DNA of 13,185 bases from an uncultured Variovorax sp. (GTDB lineage Bacteria; Pseudomonadota; Gammaproteobacteria; Burkholderiales; Burkholderiaceae): the NCBI GenBank assembly GCA_946478645.1, contig CAMLCW010000112.1:1-13185 (forward strand). Reading direction: 5' to 3'. Each line of letters begins with the position of its first letter. Positions within the stretch are counted from its first letter, which is position 1. The translations under genes and the position numbers were made by a program. The notes below the pieces were generated by a model, which was not told the origin of the DNA, did not search any database, and saw only the letters and a list, made by a program, of their open reading frames with translations. This document shows positions 6,703 to 13,087 of the stretch, one piece after another.

Positions 6703-7539
6703 CTACAGCTTCTCGGTCTCGCCGCTGCGCGGCTGCCATTTCATGAGGCGCCGCTCGATCCAGCCGACCAACCCGTCGAGCAGCAGTGCAAAAGCCGTCA
6801 GCACCACGATGCCGGCAAACACCGTGTTCACGTCGAAGGTGCCTTCGGCCTGCAGGATCAGGTAGCCCACGCCGCGCGCCGAGCCGAGGTATTCGCCGAC
6901 CACCGCGCCCACGAAGGCCAGCCCCACGGAGGTGTGCAGGCTCGAAAACACCCAGCTCGTGGCGCTCGGCAGGTACACCGTGCGCAGCAGCTGCCGCTGG
7001 TTGGCGCCGAGCATCTTCGCATTCGCCAGCACCACCGGACTCACTTCGCGCACGCCCTGGTAGACGTTGAAGAAGACGATGAAGAACACCAGCGTCACCG
7101 CCAGTGCCACCTTGCTCCAGATGCCAAGCCCGAACCAGAGCGCGAAGATCGGCGCCAGGATGACGCGCGGCATCGAATTGGCCGCCTTGATGTACGGGTC
7201 GAGGATCAGGCTGGCCGTGGGCGCCAGCGCGAGCCAGAGCCCGCAGGCCAGCCCGAGCAAGGTGCCGATGCCGAAGGCCAGCACCGTCTCGAGCAAGGTG
7301 GTGCCCAGGTGGCGGTAGATGTCGGCATTGCCCTTCAGCCCCTCCGGGAACAGCGGGTTCGGCGGCACCTCGAATGGCAGGAACCAGCTCCAGATGCGGC
7401 CCGCCACCTGGATCGGCTCGCCGAGGAAGAAGGCAACCTGCTGGTTGCGCGACGCCAAATGCCATCCCACGAGAAGCACCACCAGCAGCATCAACTGCCA
7501 GACGCGCGCATTGCGTTCGTTCAGAGCGAGGCGCGACAT
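6703..7539 (-). CDS. ABC transporter permease (TauC/SsuC type)
   Basis: This is the inner-membrane permease of an importer of the nitrate/sulfonate/taurine class. The 278-residue protein has about six hydrophobic segments: 13-30, 78-108, 124-160, 195-215 and 238-262, the second and third long enough to hold more than one helix. The cytoplasmic EAA-type loop that docks on the ATPase is seen at VVLANAKMLGANQRQLLRTVYLP (169-191), followed by FVGAVVGEYLGSARGVGYLI (209-228). Two ATG codons overlap the ATPase stop. I chose 7539 because it lies seven bases from AAAGG; the one at 7542 gives an extra Met and is equally possible. Translation is almost certainly coupled to the ATPase gene. The substrate cannot be read from the sequence. 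Confidence 0.9.
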   Translation of the reverse strand: MSRLALNERNARVWQLMLLVVLLVGWHLASRNQQVAFFLGEPIQVAGRIWSWFLPFEVPPNPLFPEGLKGNADIYRHLGTTLLETVLAFGIGTLLGLACGLWLALAPTASLILDPYIKAANSMPRVILAPIFALWFGLGIWSKVALAVTLVFFIVFFNVYQGVREVSPVVLANAKMLGANQRQLLRTVYLPSATSWVFSSLHTSVGLAFVGAVVGEYLGSARGVGYLILQAEGTFDVNTVFAGIVVLTAFALLLDGLVGWIERRLMKWQPRSGETEKL

Positions 7540-8354
7540 CATGCGGCCTTTCTCAATTGCTGCGCATAGCCTTTGAGCACCTCGTCGCGCAGCACCTCCC
7601 AGATCTGCGTGTGCAGCTCGACGAAGCGCGGATGCGTGCGCACTTCGGCCACGTTGCGCGGCCGTGCGAGGTCGATCTCGAACTCGCCGATCGGGTGCGT
7701 GGCCGGACCGGCCGAGAGCACCACCACGCGATCGCTCATCGCGATCGCCTCGTCGAGATCGTGCGTGATGAACAGCACCGCCCTCTTGCGGAGATTCCAG
7801 AGATCGAGGACCTCGTTCTCCATCAACTGGCGCGTCTGGATGTCGAGCGCGCTGAAGGGCTCGTCCATGAGCAGGATGTCCGGATCGAGCACCAGCGTCT
7901 GCGCGAGCGCCACGCGCTTGCGCATGCCGCCCGAGAGCTGGTGCGGATAGCGGTCGCCGAAGCCCGACAGGCCCACGCGCGAAAGCCACGCCTCGGCCTG
8001 CGCGCGTGCATCGGCTTCGGGCACGCCGCGGTACTGCAGCCCGACCATCACGTTGTCGATCGCGTTGCGCCACGGCATGAGCGCCTCGGTCTGGAACATG
8101 TAGCCCGCGCGCGCGTTGATGCCCGCGAGCGTCTGCCCGAACACTTTCACCGTGCCCGACGACGGCGCGAGCAGCCCCGCGGCCACGTTGAGCAGCGTCG
8201 ACTTGCCGCAGCCCGTCGGTCCCACTACCGAGACGAACTCGCCGGCGCGCACGCGCAGCGTGGTGTCGGCCACCGCGGTGTAGCGCTGACCGGGGTCGTC
8301 GCGCGAATGAAAAGTGCAATGGATCGAAAGGAGCTCGAGTGCGTGGTCGGACAT
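7539..8354 (-). CDS. ABC transporter ATP-binding protein (TauB/SsuB type)
   Basis: This is the cytoplasmic ATPase that drives the importer with the adjoining permease and binding protein. The 271 residues carry Walker A GPTGCGKST (45-53), Q-loop Q88 in YMFQTEAL, signature LSGGMRKR (140-147), Walker B ILLMDEP (160-166) with catalytic E165, and switch H198 in ITHD. The start is ATG 8354 at MSDHALELL. The frame is open further upstream to 8486, but that extension would read back through the terminator hairpin and into the binding-protein gene, and it is rejected. No strong Shine-Dalgarno sequence precedes ATG 8354. The stop TGA overlaps the permease start. Length and C-terminal region are typical of the SsuB/TauB subfamily. 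Confidence 0.93.
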   Translation of the reverse strand: MSDHALELLSIHCTFHSRDDPGQRYTAVADTTLRVRAGEFVSVVGPTGCGKSTLLNVAAGLLAPSSGTVKVFGQTLAGINARAGYMFQTEALMPWRNAIDNVMVGLQYRGVPEADARAQAEAWLSRVGLSGFGDRYPHQLSGGMRKRVALAQTLVLDPDILLMDEPFSALDIQTRQLMENEVLDLWNLRKRAVLFITHDLDEAIAMSDRVVVLSAGPATHPIGEFEIDLARPRNVAEVRTHPRFVELHTQIWEVLRDEVLKGYAQQLRKAA

Positions 8355-8384
8355 GTAGTGCCAATTTCTGGTGCCGGGCACCGC

Positions 8385-8410
8385 AAGAAAAAACCCGGCC
8401 GGAGCCGGGT
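8385..8410 (-). terminator. Intrinsic terminator between binding-protein and ATPase genes
   Basis: On the minus strand ACCCGGC and GCCGGGT form a perfect 7-bp stem (8404-8410 with 8393-8399) around a 4-base loop, followed at once by TTTTTTCTT. It lies 18 bases after the binding-protein stop and 30 bases before the ATPase ATG. A second small hairpin, GGTGC-loop-GCACC (8370-8382), follows in the ATPase leader. The structure probably allows partial read-through, so the binding protein is made in excess. Confidence 0.8.
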
Positions 8411-8427
8411 CGCGAAGGCGTTCGAAT

Positions 8428-9462
8428 TCAGGCTTTGAACCTGTCCTTCGCGCGCTTTGCAAAATCGTTGGTGTAGGTCTTCGCAAGGTCGATCCGGTCG
8501 GCCTTCACCGCCGTGTCGAAGCTCGCGATCGCCGTCAGCGCGGTCTTCGGCCCCTCGGCGGGCACCAGGCCGTCGGTGGCGATCGACTCGCGCACCTTGT
8601 CGAACGACGCGAGGTACAGCGCGCGGTCGCCGAGCAGGTAGGTCTCCGGCACGGTCTTGATGATGTCGCCGGGCCCTGCCGTCTGCAGCCACTTGAGGCC
8701 GTGGACGATCGCGTTGGCCAGCGCCTGGCAGGTGTTGGGGTTCTTCTGCACGAAGTCCATCGGCGCATACAGGCAGGCCGCGGGCATCGGGCCGCCGAAC
8801 ACCTGCTGCGTGCCTTTGAGCGTGCGCGTGTCGCTGATGATCTTCACGTCGCCCTTCTGCTCGAGCATGGTCATGACCGGGTCGGTGTTGCTGATCGCAT
8901 CGATCTGCCCCGAGCGCAGTGCGGTGAGCGCCCCCGCGGCCACGCCCACGCCGATGTAGCTCACGTCGCTCGCCTTGAGGCCGCCGCGCGACAGCACGAG
9001 GTTGGCCACCATGTTGGTCGATGAGCCCGGCGCAGAGACGCCGATCTTCTTGCCCTTGAGGTCCGCGATGCCCGTGTAGCCGGCCATGTTCTTGGTCGAC
9101 ACGCCGACCGCGATCTGCGGCGCGCGGCCCTGCAGCACGAAGGCCTGGAAGAACTGGTTCTTCGCCTGCAGGTTGATGGTGTGCTCGTAGGCACCGGAAC
9201 ACACGTCGGCCGAACCGCCGACCACCGCCTGCAGCGCGCGCGCGCCGCCAGCGAAATCGGAGATCTCGACTTCGAGCCCTTCAGCCTTGAAGTAGCCGAG
9301 CTGTTCGGAGATGGTGAGCGGCAGGTAATAGAAGGCCGCCTTGCCGCCGACCGCGATCGAGACCTTGGTCTTCTCGAGCTTGGCCTGCGCAAAGACCCGC
9401 GGCAGCGCGACCGATGCGGCAGCGACTGCGGAGGCGGTGATGAGGGTTCTGCGATGAAGCAT
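8428..9462 (-). CDS. ABC transporter periplasmic substrate-binding protein (NMT1/TauA/SsuA-like)
   Basis: This protein captures the substrate in the periplasm and delivers it to the permease-ATPase pair encoded just downstream. The 344-residue precursor opens with HRRTLIT and a hydrophobic stretch ending VFAQA, a signal peptide with a twin-arginine look (H-R-R-T-L-I-T); cleavage is likely near residue 25-27. The mature part follows the NMT1/THI5-like fold: VSIAVGGKAAFYYLPLTI (34-51), a LGYFKAEGLEVEI segment (55-67), FAGGARALQAVVGGSADV (70-87), and DLKGKKIGVSAPGSSTNM (133-150), where ligand oxyanions or acids usually bind. The start ATG 9462 has AGGACC upstream. Substrate is unknown; sulfonate, taurine, nitrate or aromatic-acid types all share this fold. 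It is the first gene of the operon. Confidence 0.9.
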   Translation of the reverse strand: MLHRRTLITASAVAAASVALPRVFAQAKLEKTKVSIAVGGKAAFYYLPLTISEQLGYFKAEGLEVEISDFAGGARALQAVVGGSADVCSGAYEHTINLQAKNQFFQAFVLQGRAPQIAVGVSTKNMAGYTGIADLKGKKIGVSAPGSSTNMVANLVLSRGGLKASDVSYIGVGVAAGALTALRSGQIDAISNTDPVMTMLEQKGDVKIISDTRTLKGTQQVFGGPMPAACLYAPMDFVQKNPNTCQALANAIVHGLKWLQTAGPGDIIKTVPETYLLGDRALYLASFDKVRESIATDGLVPAEGPKTALTAIASFDTAVKADRIDLAKTYTNDFAKRAKDRFKA

Positions 9463-9507
9463 GGCGCGGTCCTGCGAGCTCTTGAATTCGTAAATTGAAT
9501 CGAGCTT

Positions 9508-9521
9508 AGGGGCGCGCCCCT
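9508..9521. promoter_or_regulatory. 14-base perfect palindrome upstream of the ABC operon
   Basis: AGGGGCGCGCCCCT is perfectly symmetric and lies 46 bases upstream of the binding-protein ATG, in the 146-base gap between that gene and the MAPEG gene. It could be an operator or a small hairpin (5-bp stem, CGCG loop). Between it and the ATG is the only A/T-rich stretch of the gap (9484-9500), with a near-repeat TTGAATTCG / TTGAATCG on the plus strand, the likeliest place for the promoter. Confidence 0.35.
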
Positions 9522-9568
9522 GCCGTCGGCATCGGGGTCATCCCGTGCGGGTTTTCACGTAAGCATGA

Positions 9569-9585
9569 AGGCCTCCATGAGGCCT
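9569..9585 (-). terminator. Hairpin after the MAPEG gene, possible end of the dnaX operon
   Basis: AGGCCTC and GAGGCCT form a perfect 7-bp stem around a 3-base loop, about 24 bases after the MAPEG stop on the minus strand. No T tract follows, so it is a weak terminator candidate at best; it could equally stabilise the 3' end of the message. Confidence 0.35.
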
Positions 9586-9608
9586 GTACCGAAAGGCTGG
9601 AAGCCCTG

Positions 9609-10001
9609 CTATGGCGCGACGAAAAGGATCGCGATGTTGACCAGGAATCCCAGCGCCCACACCGCACTGCGCGCACCGCCGAGGCCCTTGATGTAGAGCG
9701 CGATGTAGGCGAGCCGCAGGACCACGTAGGCCGCGGCAAGCATGTCGAGCCGCGCCTGCGCGGCACCGAGCTGATGCGCGATGATGACCGCGCCGACGAA
9801 GAATGGCAGGCCCTCGAAGCTGTTGGCCTGGGCGCTGTTGGCGCGTGCGCGCCAGCCGCTCTGCCGGCTGGCCCAGTCGCGCGGATGCATGTTGTCGCGC
9901 GGGCCGAAGCTGCCGGCCTTTGCGGTCCATGCCGCGAGGTACGGCAGGCCGCACGCGATGAAGACGCACCAGTAGGCGATGGTGAGCGACGAGAGAGTCA
10001 T
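9609..10001 (-). CDS. MAPEG family small membrane protein
   Basis: The MAPEG superfamily includes glutathione-dependent membrane enzymes, but bacterial members such as this are mostly uncharacterised. The 130-residue protein has four predicted membrane segments (about 5-25, 62-80, 84-104 and 110-129). Between the first two it carries the family core RANSAQANSFEGLPFF (53-68), with R53, N55, N60 and E63 in the typical arrangement, and YVVLRLAYIALYI (92-104) in the third segment. The start ATG 10001 lies 15 bases after the recR stop, so it is probably the last gene of the dnaX-ybaB-recR operon. A glutathione role is known for eukaryotic relatives only and should not be assumed here. Confidence 0.82.
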   Translation of the reverse strand: MTLSSLTIAYWCVFIACGLPYLAAWTAKAGSFGPRDNMHPRDWASRQSGWRARANSAQANSFEGLPFFVGAVIIAHQLGAAQARLDMLAAAYVVLRLAYIALYIKGLGGARSAVWALGFLVNIAILFVAP

Positions 10002-10016
10002 GCGATGCCTGTGCTG

Positions 10017-10607
10017 CTAGCGGCGGTCCACGAGCGCATGCGCGATGGTGCCGAGATCGACGTATTCGAGTTCACTGCCCGCGGGCACGCCGCGCGCGAG
10101 CCGCGTGACCGTGAGGCCGCGCTGCTTGAGCGTTTCGCCGATCACGTGCGCGGTGGCCTCGCCCTCGGCGGTGAAGTTGGTCGCCAGGATGACTTCGCTG
10201 ACCGTGCCGTCGAGCGCGCGCTCGAACAGCTTCTGCAGGCCGATGTCCCTGGGGCCGATGCCGTCGAGCGGGCTGAGCTTGCCCATCAGGACGAAGTAGT
10301 AGCCGCGGAAAGCGTTGGTGCGTTCGAGCGCGGCCTGGTCGGCCGGCGTTTCGACCACGCAGAGCTTGGTCGCATCGCGCCGCGGATCGAGGCACACGTG
10401 GCACACCGGCGCTTCAGTGAAGGTGTTGCAGCGCTCGCAGTGGCGCACGCTGCCCGCCGCCTGCTGCAGCGCGCGCGACAGCAGCTGTGCGCCTTCGCGG
10501 TCGTGCTGCAGCAGGTGGAACGCCATGCGCGAGGCCGACTTGACCCCTACGCCCGGCAGGCGGCGCAATGCATCGACCAGCGCGTCGAGCGAACTGGCGT
10601 CGGCCAT
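10017..10607 (-). CDS. recR: Recombination mediator protein RecR
   Basis: RecR works with RecO (and RecF) to load RecA on single-stranded DNA at gaps. The 196-residue length is close to the 201 of E. coli. In order there are a helix-hairpin-helix with LPGVG (17-21), a zinc finger with C57, C60, C69 and C72 ([17 protein letters not shown]), and a Toprim domain from about 78 to 175 with [12 protein letters not shown] and [17 protein letters not shown]. The C-terminal Walker-B-like segment ends in [15 protein letters not shown]. The gene starts 7 bases after the ybaB stop; with no clear Shine-Dalgarno sequence of its own it is likely translated by coupling. Position after dnaX-ybaB is conserved in many bacteria. 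Confidence 0.96.
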   Translation of the reverse strand: MADASSLDALVDALRRLPGVGVKSASRMAFHLLQHDREGAQLLSRALQQAAGSVRHCERCNTFTEAPVCHVCLDPRRDATKLCVVETPADQAALERTNAFRGYYFVLMGKLSPLDGIGPRDIGLQKLFERALDGTVSEVILATNFTAEGEATAHVIGETLKQRGLTVTRLARGVPAGSELEYVDLGTIAHALVDRR

Positions 10608-10614
10608 CCGTTGC

Positions 10615-10947
10615 TCAGAACGGCAGCTTCATGCCGGGAGGCATGCCCGGCATGCCGGCCGTGAGCTTGCCCATCTTCTGCTCGCTCGTTTCCTCGGCCT
10701 TGCGCACCGCGGCATTGAAGGCCGCGGCCACCAGGTCTTCGAGCATGTCCTTGTCGTCGGCCAGCAGGCTCGGGTCGATCGTGATGCGCTTGACGTCGTG
10801 CTTGCAGGTCATCACGACCTTGACGAGGCCCGCGCCCGATTCGCCTTCGACCTCGATGGTGGCCAGTTCTTCCTGCGCCTTCTTGAGGTTGTCCTGCATT
10901 GCCTGCGCCTGCTTCATGAGGCCGGCCAGTTGTCCTTTGTTGAACAT
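10615..10947 (-). CDS. ybaB: YbaB/EbfC family nucleoid-associated DNA-binding protein
   Basis: YbaB/EbfC proteins are small dimeric DNA-binding proteins that coat the nucleoid. The 110-residue product (E. coli YbaB is 109) begins [17 protein letters not shown], with the long N-terminal helix (about 6-30), then the sheet [19 protein letters not shown] (32-50) and ITIDPSLL, then a second helix [16 protein letters not shown] (71-86). It ends in a Met/Gly/Pro tail, [13 protein letters not shown], as in related proteins. The start is ATG 10947, with AGGACC upstream. A frame open to 11061 encodes no conserved sequence and is rejected. It lies between dnaX (76 bases upstream) and recR (7 bases downstream). 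Confidence 0.95.
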   Translation of the reverse strand: MFNKGQLAGLMKQAQAMQDNLKKAQEELATIEVEGESGAGLVKVVMTCKHDVKRITIDPSLLADDKDMLEDLVAAAFNAAVRKAEETSEQKMGKLTAGMPGMPPGMKLPF

Positions 10948-11023
10948 CGTTGGTCCTGAATGGTTGAGATGAAAGAAGGGTAAGTGAGTCGGCCGGGCGC
11001 CGTGCGCCGCTGCGGCCACCGGC

Positions 11024-12850
11024 TCAGGCCGGCTTGAGGCTTCCGGGCACGATCTTCGCATCGAATTCGCGCATCAGCATCTGCACCTCGGGATCGTTGC
11101 GGATGGCTTCTTCGGCGAGCCGCTGGCGCTCGTCGGCGGCCTGTTTGTTGCGGCGTGCGGGGCTGTCGACCACGCCGCCGATCTCGATCGCGAGCTTCAC
11201 GCCATGCCCGAGCGCGGCCAGCGCATCGGTGAGCTTCTCGCGCGCCGAGGGCTGGTTGAGCAGTTCGCGTTCCACGCGCAGTATCCATTGGTCCACGTCG
11301 CGCGCCACCAGCTGCGACTGCAGCGCGAGCTCGCGCGCGAGCGCGCTGATGCTTTCGGCCGCCACCATCTGCGTGACCGTGGCGTGCCAGAAGTCGCCGT
11401 CCTCGCTCGGCGGGATCGGCGGCGCGGGGCCGCGCTGCGCCTCGGGCCGCGGCACGTCGCGCTGGCCGGGCGGCGGCTGCACGCGCATCGGCACCGCGAC
11501 CACCTTGGCCTCGCCCTCCACCGGCACGGTTTCTGCGGAGACCGGCGGCCTGGGCTCCGGGCGCCGGACCGGCTCGCTGACCACCGCCAGGCGCTGCACC
11601 GCGGGCGCGCCAGCGGGCGGCGCCACCGGCGCAGGCGGTTCGACGGACCGCTGCAGCGGCGGTGCAGCCACCGGGGCCGCAGCCGCCCGCGGGGCGTCAT
11701 TCAGAGTTTTTTTTTCCGCGGAGGCCGAAGAGCCCTCGGCGGCGGCAGCCCCCACCGAGGGCTTGAACGCCAGCAGCCGCAGCAGCACCATCGTGAGGGC
11801 CGCGTACTCGTCGGGCGCCAGGCCGAGCTCACCGCGGCCATGCAGGCATAGGCTGTAGAGCAGCTGCGTTTCGTCGGCCGGCATCAGGGCCGCGAGGCGC
11901 GCGGTATCGACCGCGTCGGGATCGGTGGCATCGGCCGCCGCTTCGGCGCGCGAGGGCACCGCCTGCAGCACCGCCATGGCCTGCAGCACCGCCGTCATTT
12001 CCTCGAGCGTGGAAGCCGCCGACATGCCGTCGACGCGCAGCGCCTCGGCGGTGTCGACTACCGTCCGGCCGTCGCCCAGCGCCAGTGCCTCGATCAGCTT
12101 GAACACGTGGCCGCGGTCCACGCTGCCGAGCATCTGGCGCACGCCGGCTTCGAGCAGCTCGCCGTTGCCGAACGCGATCGCCTGGTCGGTGAGCGAGAGC
12201 GCGTCGCGCATCGATCCGCGCGCCGCACGCGCAAGAAGTCGCAACGCCTGCGGCTCGGCCGGCACCTGCTCGGTCTGCAGCACGCTCGTGAGGTGTTCGA
12301 GCACCGTCTCGGGCGCCATCGGCCGCAGGTTGAACTGCAGGCAGCGCGACAGCACGGTGACCGGCACCTTCTGCGGATCGGTCGTCGCCAGCAGGAACTT
12401 TACGTGCCCGGGCGGCTCCTCGAGCGTCTTCAGCAACGCATTGAACGCGGCCTTGGACAGCATGTGCACTTCGTCGATCAGGTAGACCTTCACCCGGCCG
12501 CGCGCAGGCATGTACTGCGCGTTCTCGATCACCTCGCGCACGTCGTCCACGCCGGTGTTGGACGCAGCGTCGATCTCGAGCAGGTCGATGAATCGACCGG
12601 CGTCGATATCCCGACAGGAATTGCATTCGCCGCAGGGCTCGGCCGACGTGCCACGTTCGCAATTCAGGGACTTGGCGAAAATGCGCGCGATCGTCGTCTT
12701 GCCGACGCCGCGGGTGCCGGTGAACAGGAAGGCATGGTGGACGCGGCCGCTGTCGAGCGCGTTGGTCAGCGCACGGACCACGTGCTCCTGCCCGACCAGT
12801 TCGGCGAAACGCTTCGGGCGCCACTTGCGGGCGAGGACGAGATAGGACAT
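11024..12850 (-). CDS. dnaX: DNA polymerase III subunits tau/gamma
   Basis: DnaX is the clamp-loader ATPase of the replisome; full-length tau also tethers the polymerase core and DnaB helicase. The 608-residue protein starts at [18 protein letters not shown] 12850; an upstream ATG at 12922 would add 24 unconserved residues. Walker A is GTRGVGKT (45-52). The zinc module has C64, C73, C76 and C79, numbered as I recall for E. coli. Walker B is LIDEVH (124-129), and the SRC motif with the arginine finger is at 169-171. A Pro/Ala-rich linker runs from about 370 to 480, and the C-terminal tau domain from DGDFWHATV. Codons 379-382 contain nine consecutive A (11707-11715), where slippage would give a gamma form of 384 residues. 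No good Shine-Dalgarno sequence precedes the start. ybaB, recR and a MAPEG gene follow. Confidence 0.96.
   Translation of the reverse strand: MSYLVLARKWRPKRFAELVGQEHVVRALTNALDSGRVHHAFLFTGTRGVGKTTIARIFAKSLNCERGTSAEPCGECNSCRDIDAGRFIDLLEIDAASNTGVDDVREVIENAQYMPARGRVKVYLIDEVHMLSKAAFNALLKTLEEPPGHVKFLLATTDPQKVPVTVLSRCLQFNLRPMAPETVLEHLTSVLQTEQVPAEPQALRLLARAARGSMRDALSLTDQAIAFGNGELLEAGVRQMLGSVDRGHVFKLIEALALGDGRTVVDTAEALRVDGMSAASTLEEMTAVLQAMAVLQAVPSRAEAAADATDPDAVDTARLAALMPADETQLLYSLCLHGRGELGLAPDEYAALTMVLLRLLAFKPSVGAAAAEGSSASAEKKTLNDAPRAAAAPVAAPPLQRSVEPPAPVAPPAGAPAVQRLAVVSEPVRRPEPRPPVSAETVPVEGEAKVVAVPMRVQPPPGQRDVPRPEAQRGPAPPIPPSEDGDFWHATVTQMVAAESISALARELALQSQLVARDVDQWILRVERELLNQPSAREKLTDALAALGHGVKLAIEIGGVVDSPARRNKQAADERQRLAEEAIRNDPEVQMLMREFDAKIVPGSLKPA
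11697..11716 (-). promoter_or_regulatory. Putative slippage site in dnaX (A9) with alternative-frame stop codons
   Basis: On the minus strand GAA AAA AAA ACT holds nine A in a row. Slipping back one base gives Asn-Ser-Glu and then TGA at 11699-11697. Gaining one base forward gives Leu and then TGA at 11703-11701. Either event ends the protein at 382-384 residues, close to the end of the ATPase domains, as expected for gamma. Confidence 0.7.
11731..11763 (-). repeat. 9-bp stem hairpin just upstream of the dnaX slippage run
   Basis: On the minus strand AGCCCTCGG (11755-11763) pairs perfectly with CCGAGGGCT (11731-11739) around a 15-base loop. The hairpin's 3' edge is 15 bases before the first A of the run. 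Confidence 0.5.
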
Positions 12851-12880
12851 TGCGCTGCTGGCACCACTCGCAAACCAACT

Positions 12881-12886
12881 CGTATA
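12881..12886 (-). promoter_or_regulatory. Weak candidate -10 box for dnaX
   Basis: TATACG (four of six consensus bases) on the minus strand, 30 bases before the dnaX ATG, is the most A/T-rich promoter-like stretch in the leader. No recognisable -35 is present at 16-18 bases. dnaX may also be transcribed from the ffs promoter. Confidence 0.25.
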
Positions 12887-12970
12887 TTGCCACGTCGCTC
12901 CGGCAGGACCGGAAAGCCCCACGTTGTTTACGCCAAGGCCTCCCGTGATCCTACCGCGCAGCGGAGAAGC

Positions 12971-12989
12971 TCCCTTTTAGTAAAAGGGG
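12971..12989. repeat. Inverted repeat (7-bp stem) between ffs and dnaX
   Basis: CCCTTTT (12972-12978) and AAAAGGG (12982-12988) are perfect complements with a 3-base AGT loop, extendable by one T-G pair. No T tract follows on either strand, so it is not a standard terminator. Confidence 0.6.
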
Positions 12990-13033
12990 ACGCGGCGACA
13001 GCCGAGGGGAATTTGGAAGGAGATAGCCTGGGG

Positions 13034-13060
13034 CCCAAGATTTGCGTGGCAAATCTTGGG
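13034..13060. repeat. Inverted repeat (perfect 12-bp stem) next to ffs
   Basis: CCCAAGATTTGC (13034-13045) and GCAAATCTTGGG (13049-13060) pair perfectly with a 3-base loop. It abuts a second hairpin at 13061-13083 without a spacer base. Confidence 0.85.
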
Positions 13061-13083
13061 ATTTCCGCGCGGAGCGCGGAAAT
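13061..13083. repeat. Inverted repeat (perfect 10-bp stem) at the 3' end of ffs
   Basis: ATTTCCGCGC (13061-13070) and GCGCGGAAAT (13074-13083) pair perfectly around a GGA loop. On the minus strand it begins a few bases after the expected 3' end of the SRP RNA, so it could block 3' trimming or help end transcription, although no T run follows. Confidence 0.85.
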
Positions 13084-13087
13084 GGCG

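Noticed and set aside
6359..7465. Upstream extension of the BCCT frame through the intergenic stretch into the permease gene
   Set aside because: Open by base composition only; the BCCT family N-terminus and a strong Shine-Dalgarno sequence place the start at 6358.
8355..8486. N-terminal extension of the ABC ATPase by 44 residues
   Set aside because: It would read through the terminator hairpin and the end of the binding-protein gene; conserved ATPase sequence starts at MSDHALELL.
10948..11061. N-terminal extension of YbaB by 38 residues
   Set aside because: It overlaps the dnaX end and lacks family similarity; [10 protein letters not shown] is the normal YbaB start, with a ribosome-binding site.
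11649..11660. CCGCTGCAGCGG palindrome downstream of the dnaX A run as the stimulatory stem-loop
   Set aside because: It starts more than 45 bases after the run and has no loop bases; too far away and unsuited as a standard frameshift stimulator.
12851..12922. N-terminal extension of DnaX by 24 residues
   Set aside because: DnaX proteins begin with [12 protein letters not shown]; the extra residues look like translated leader.
13034..13083. CRISPR-like repeat array
   Set aside because: The two palindromes differ in sequence and occur once each, with no spacers and no cas genes.
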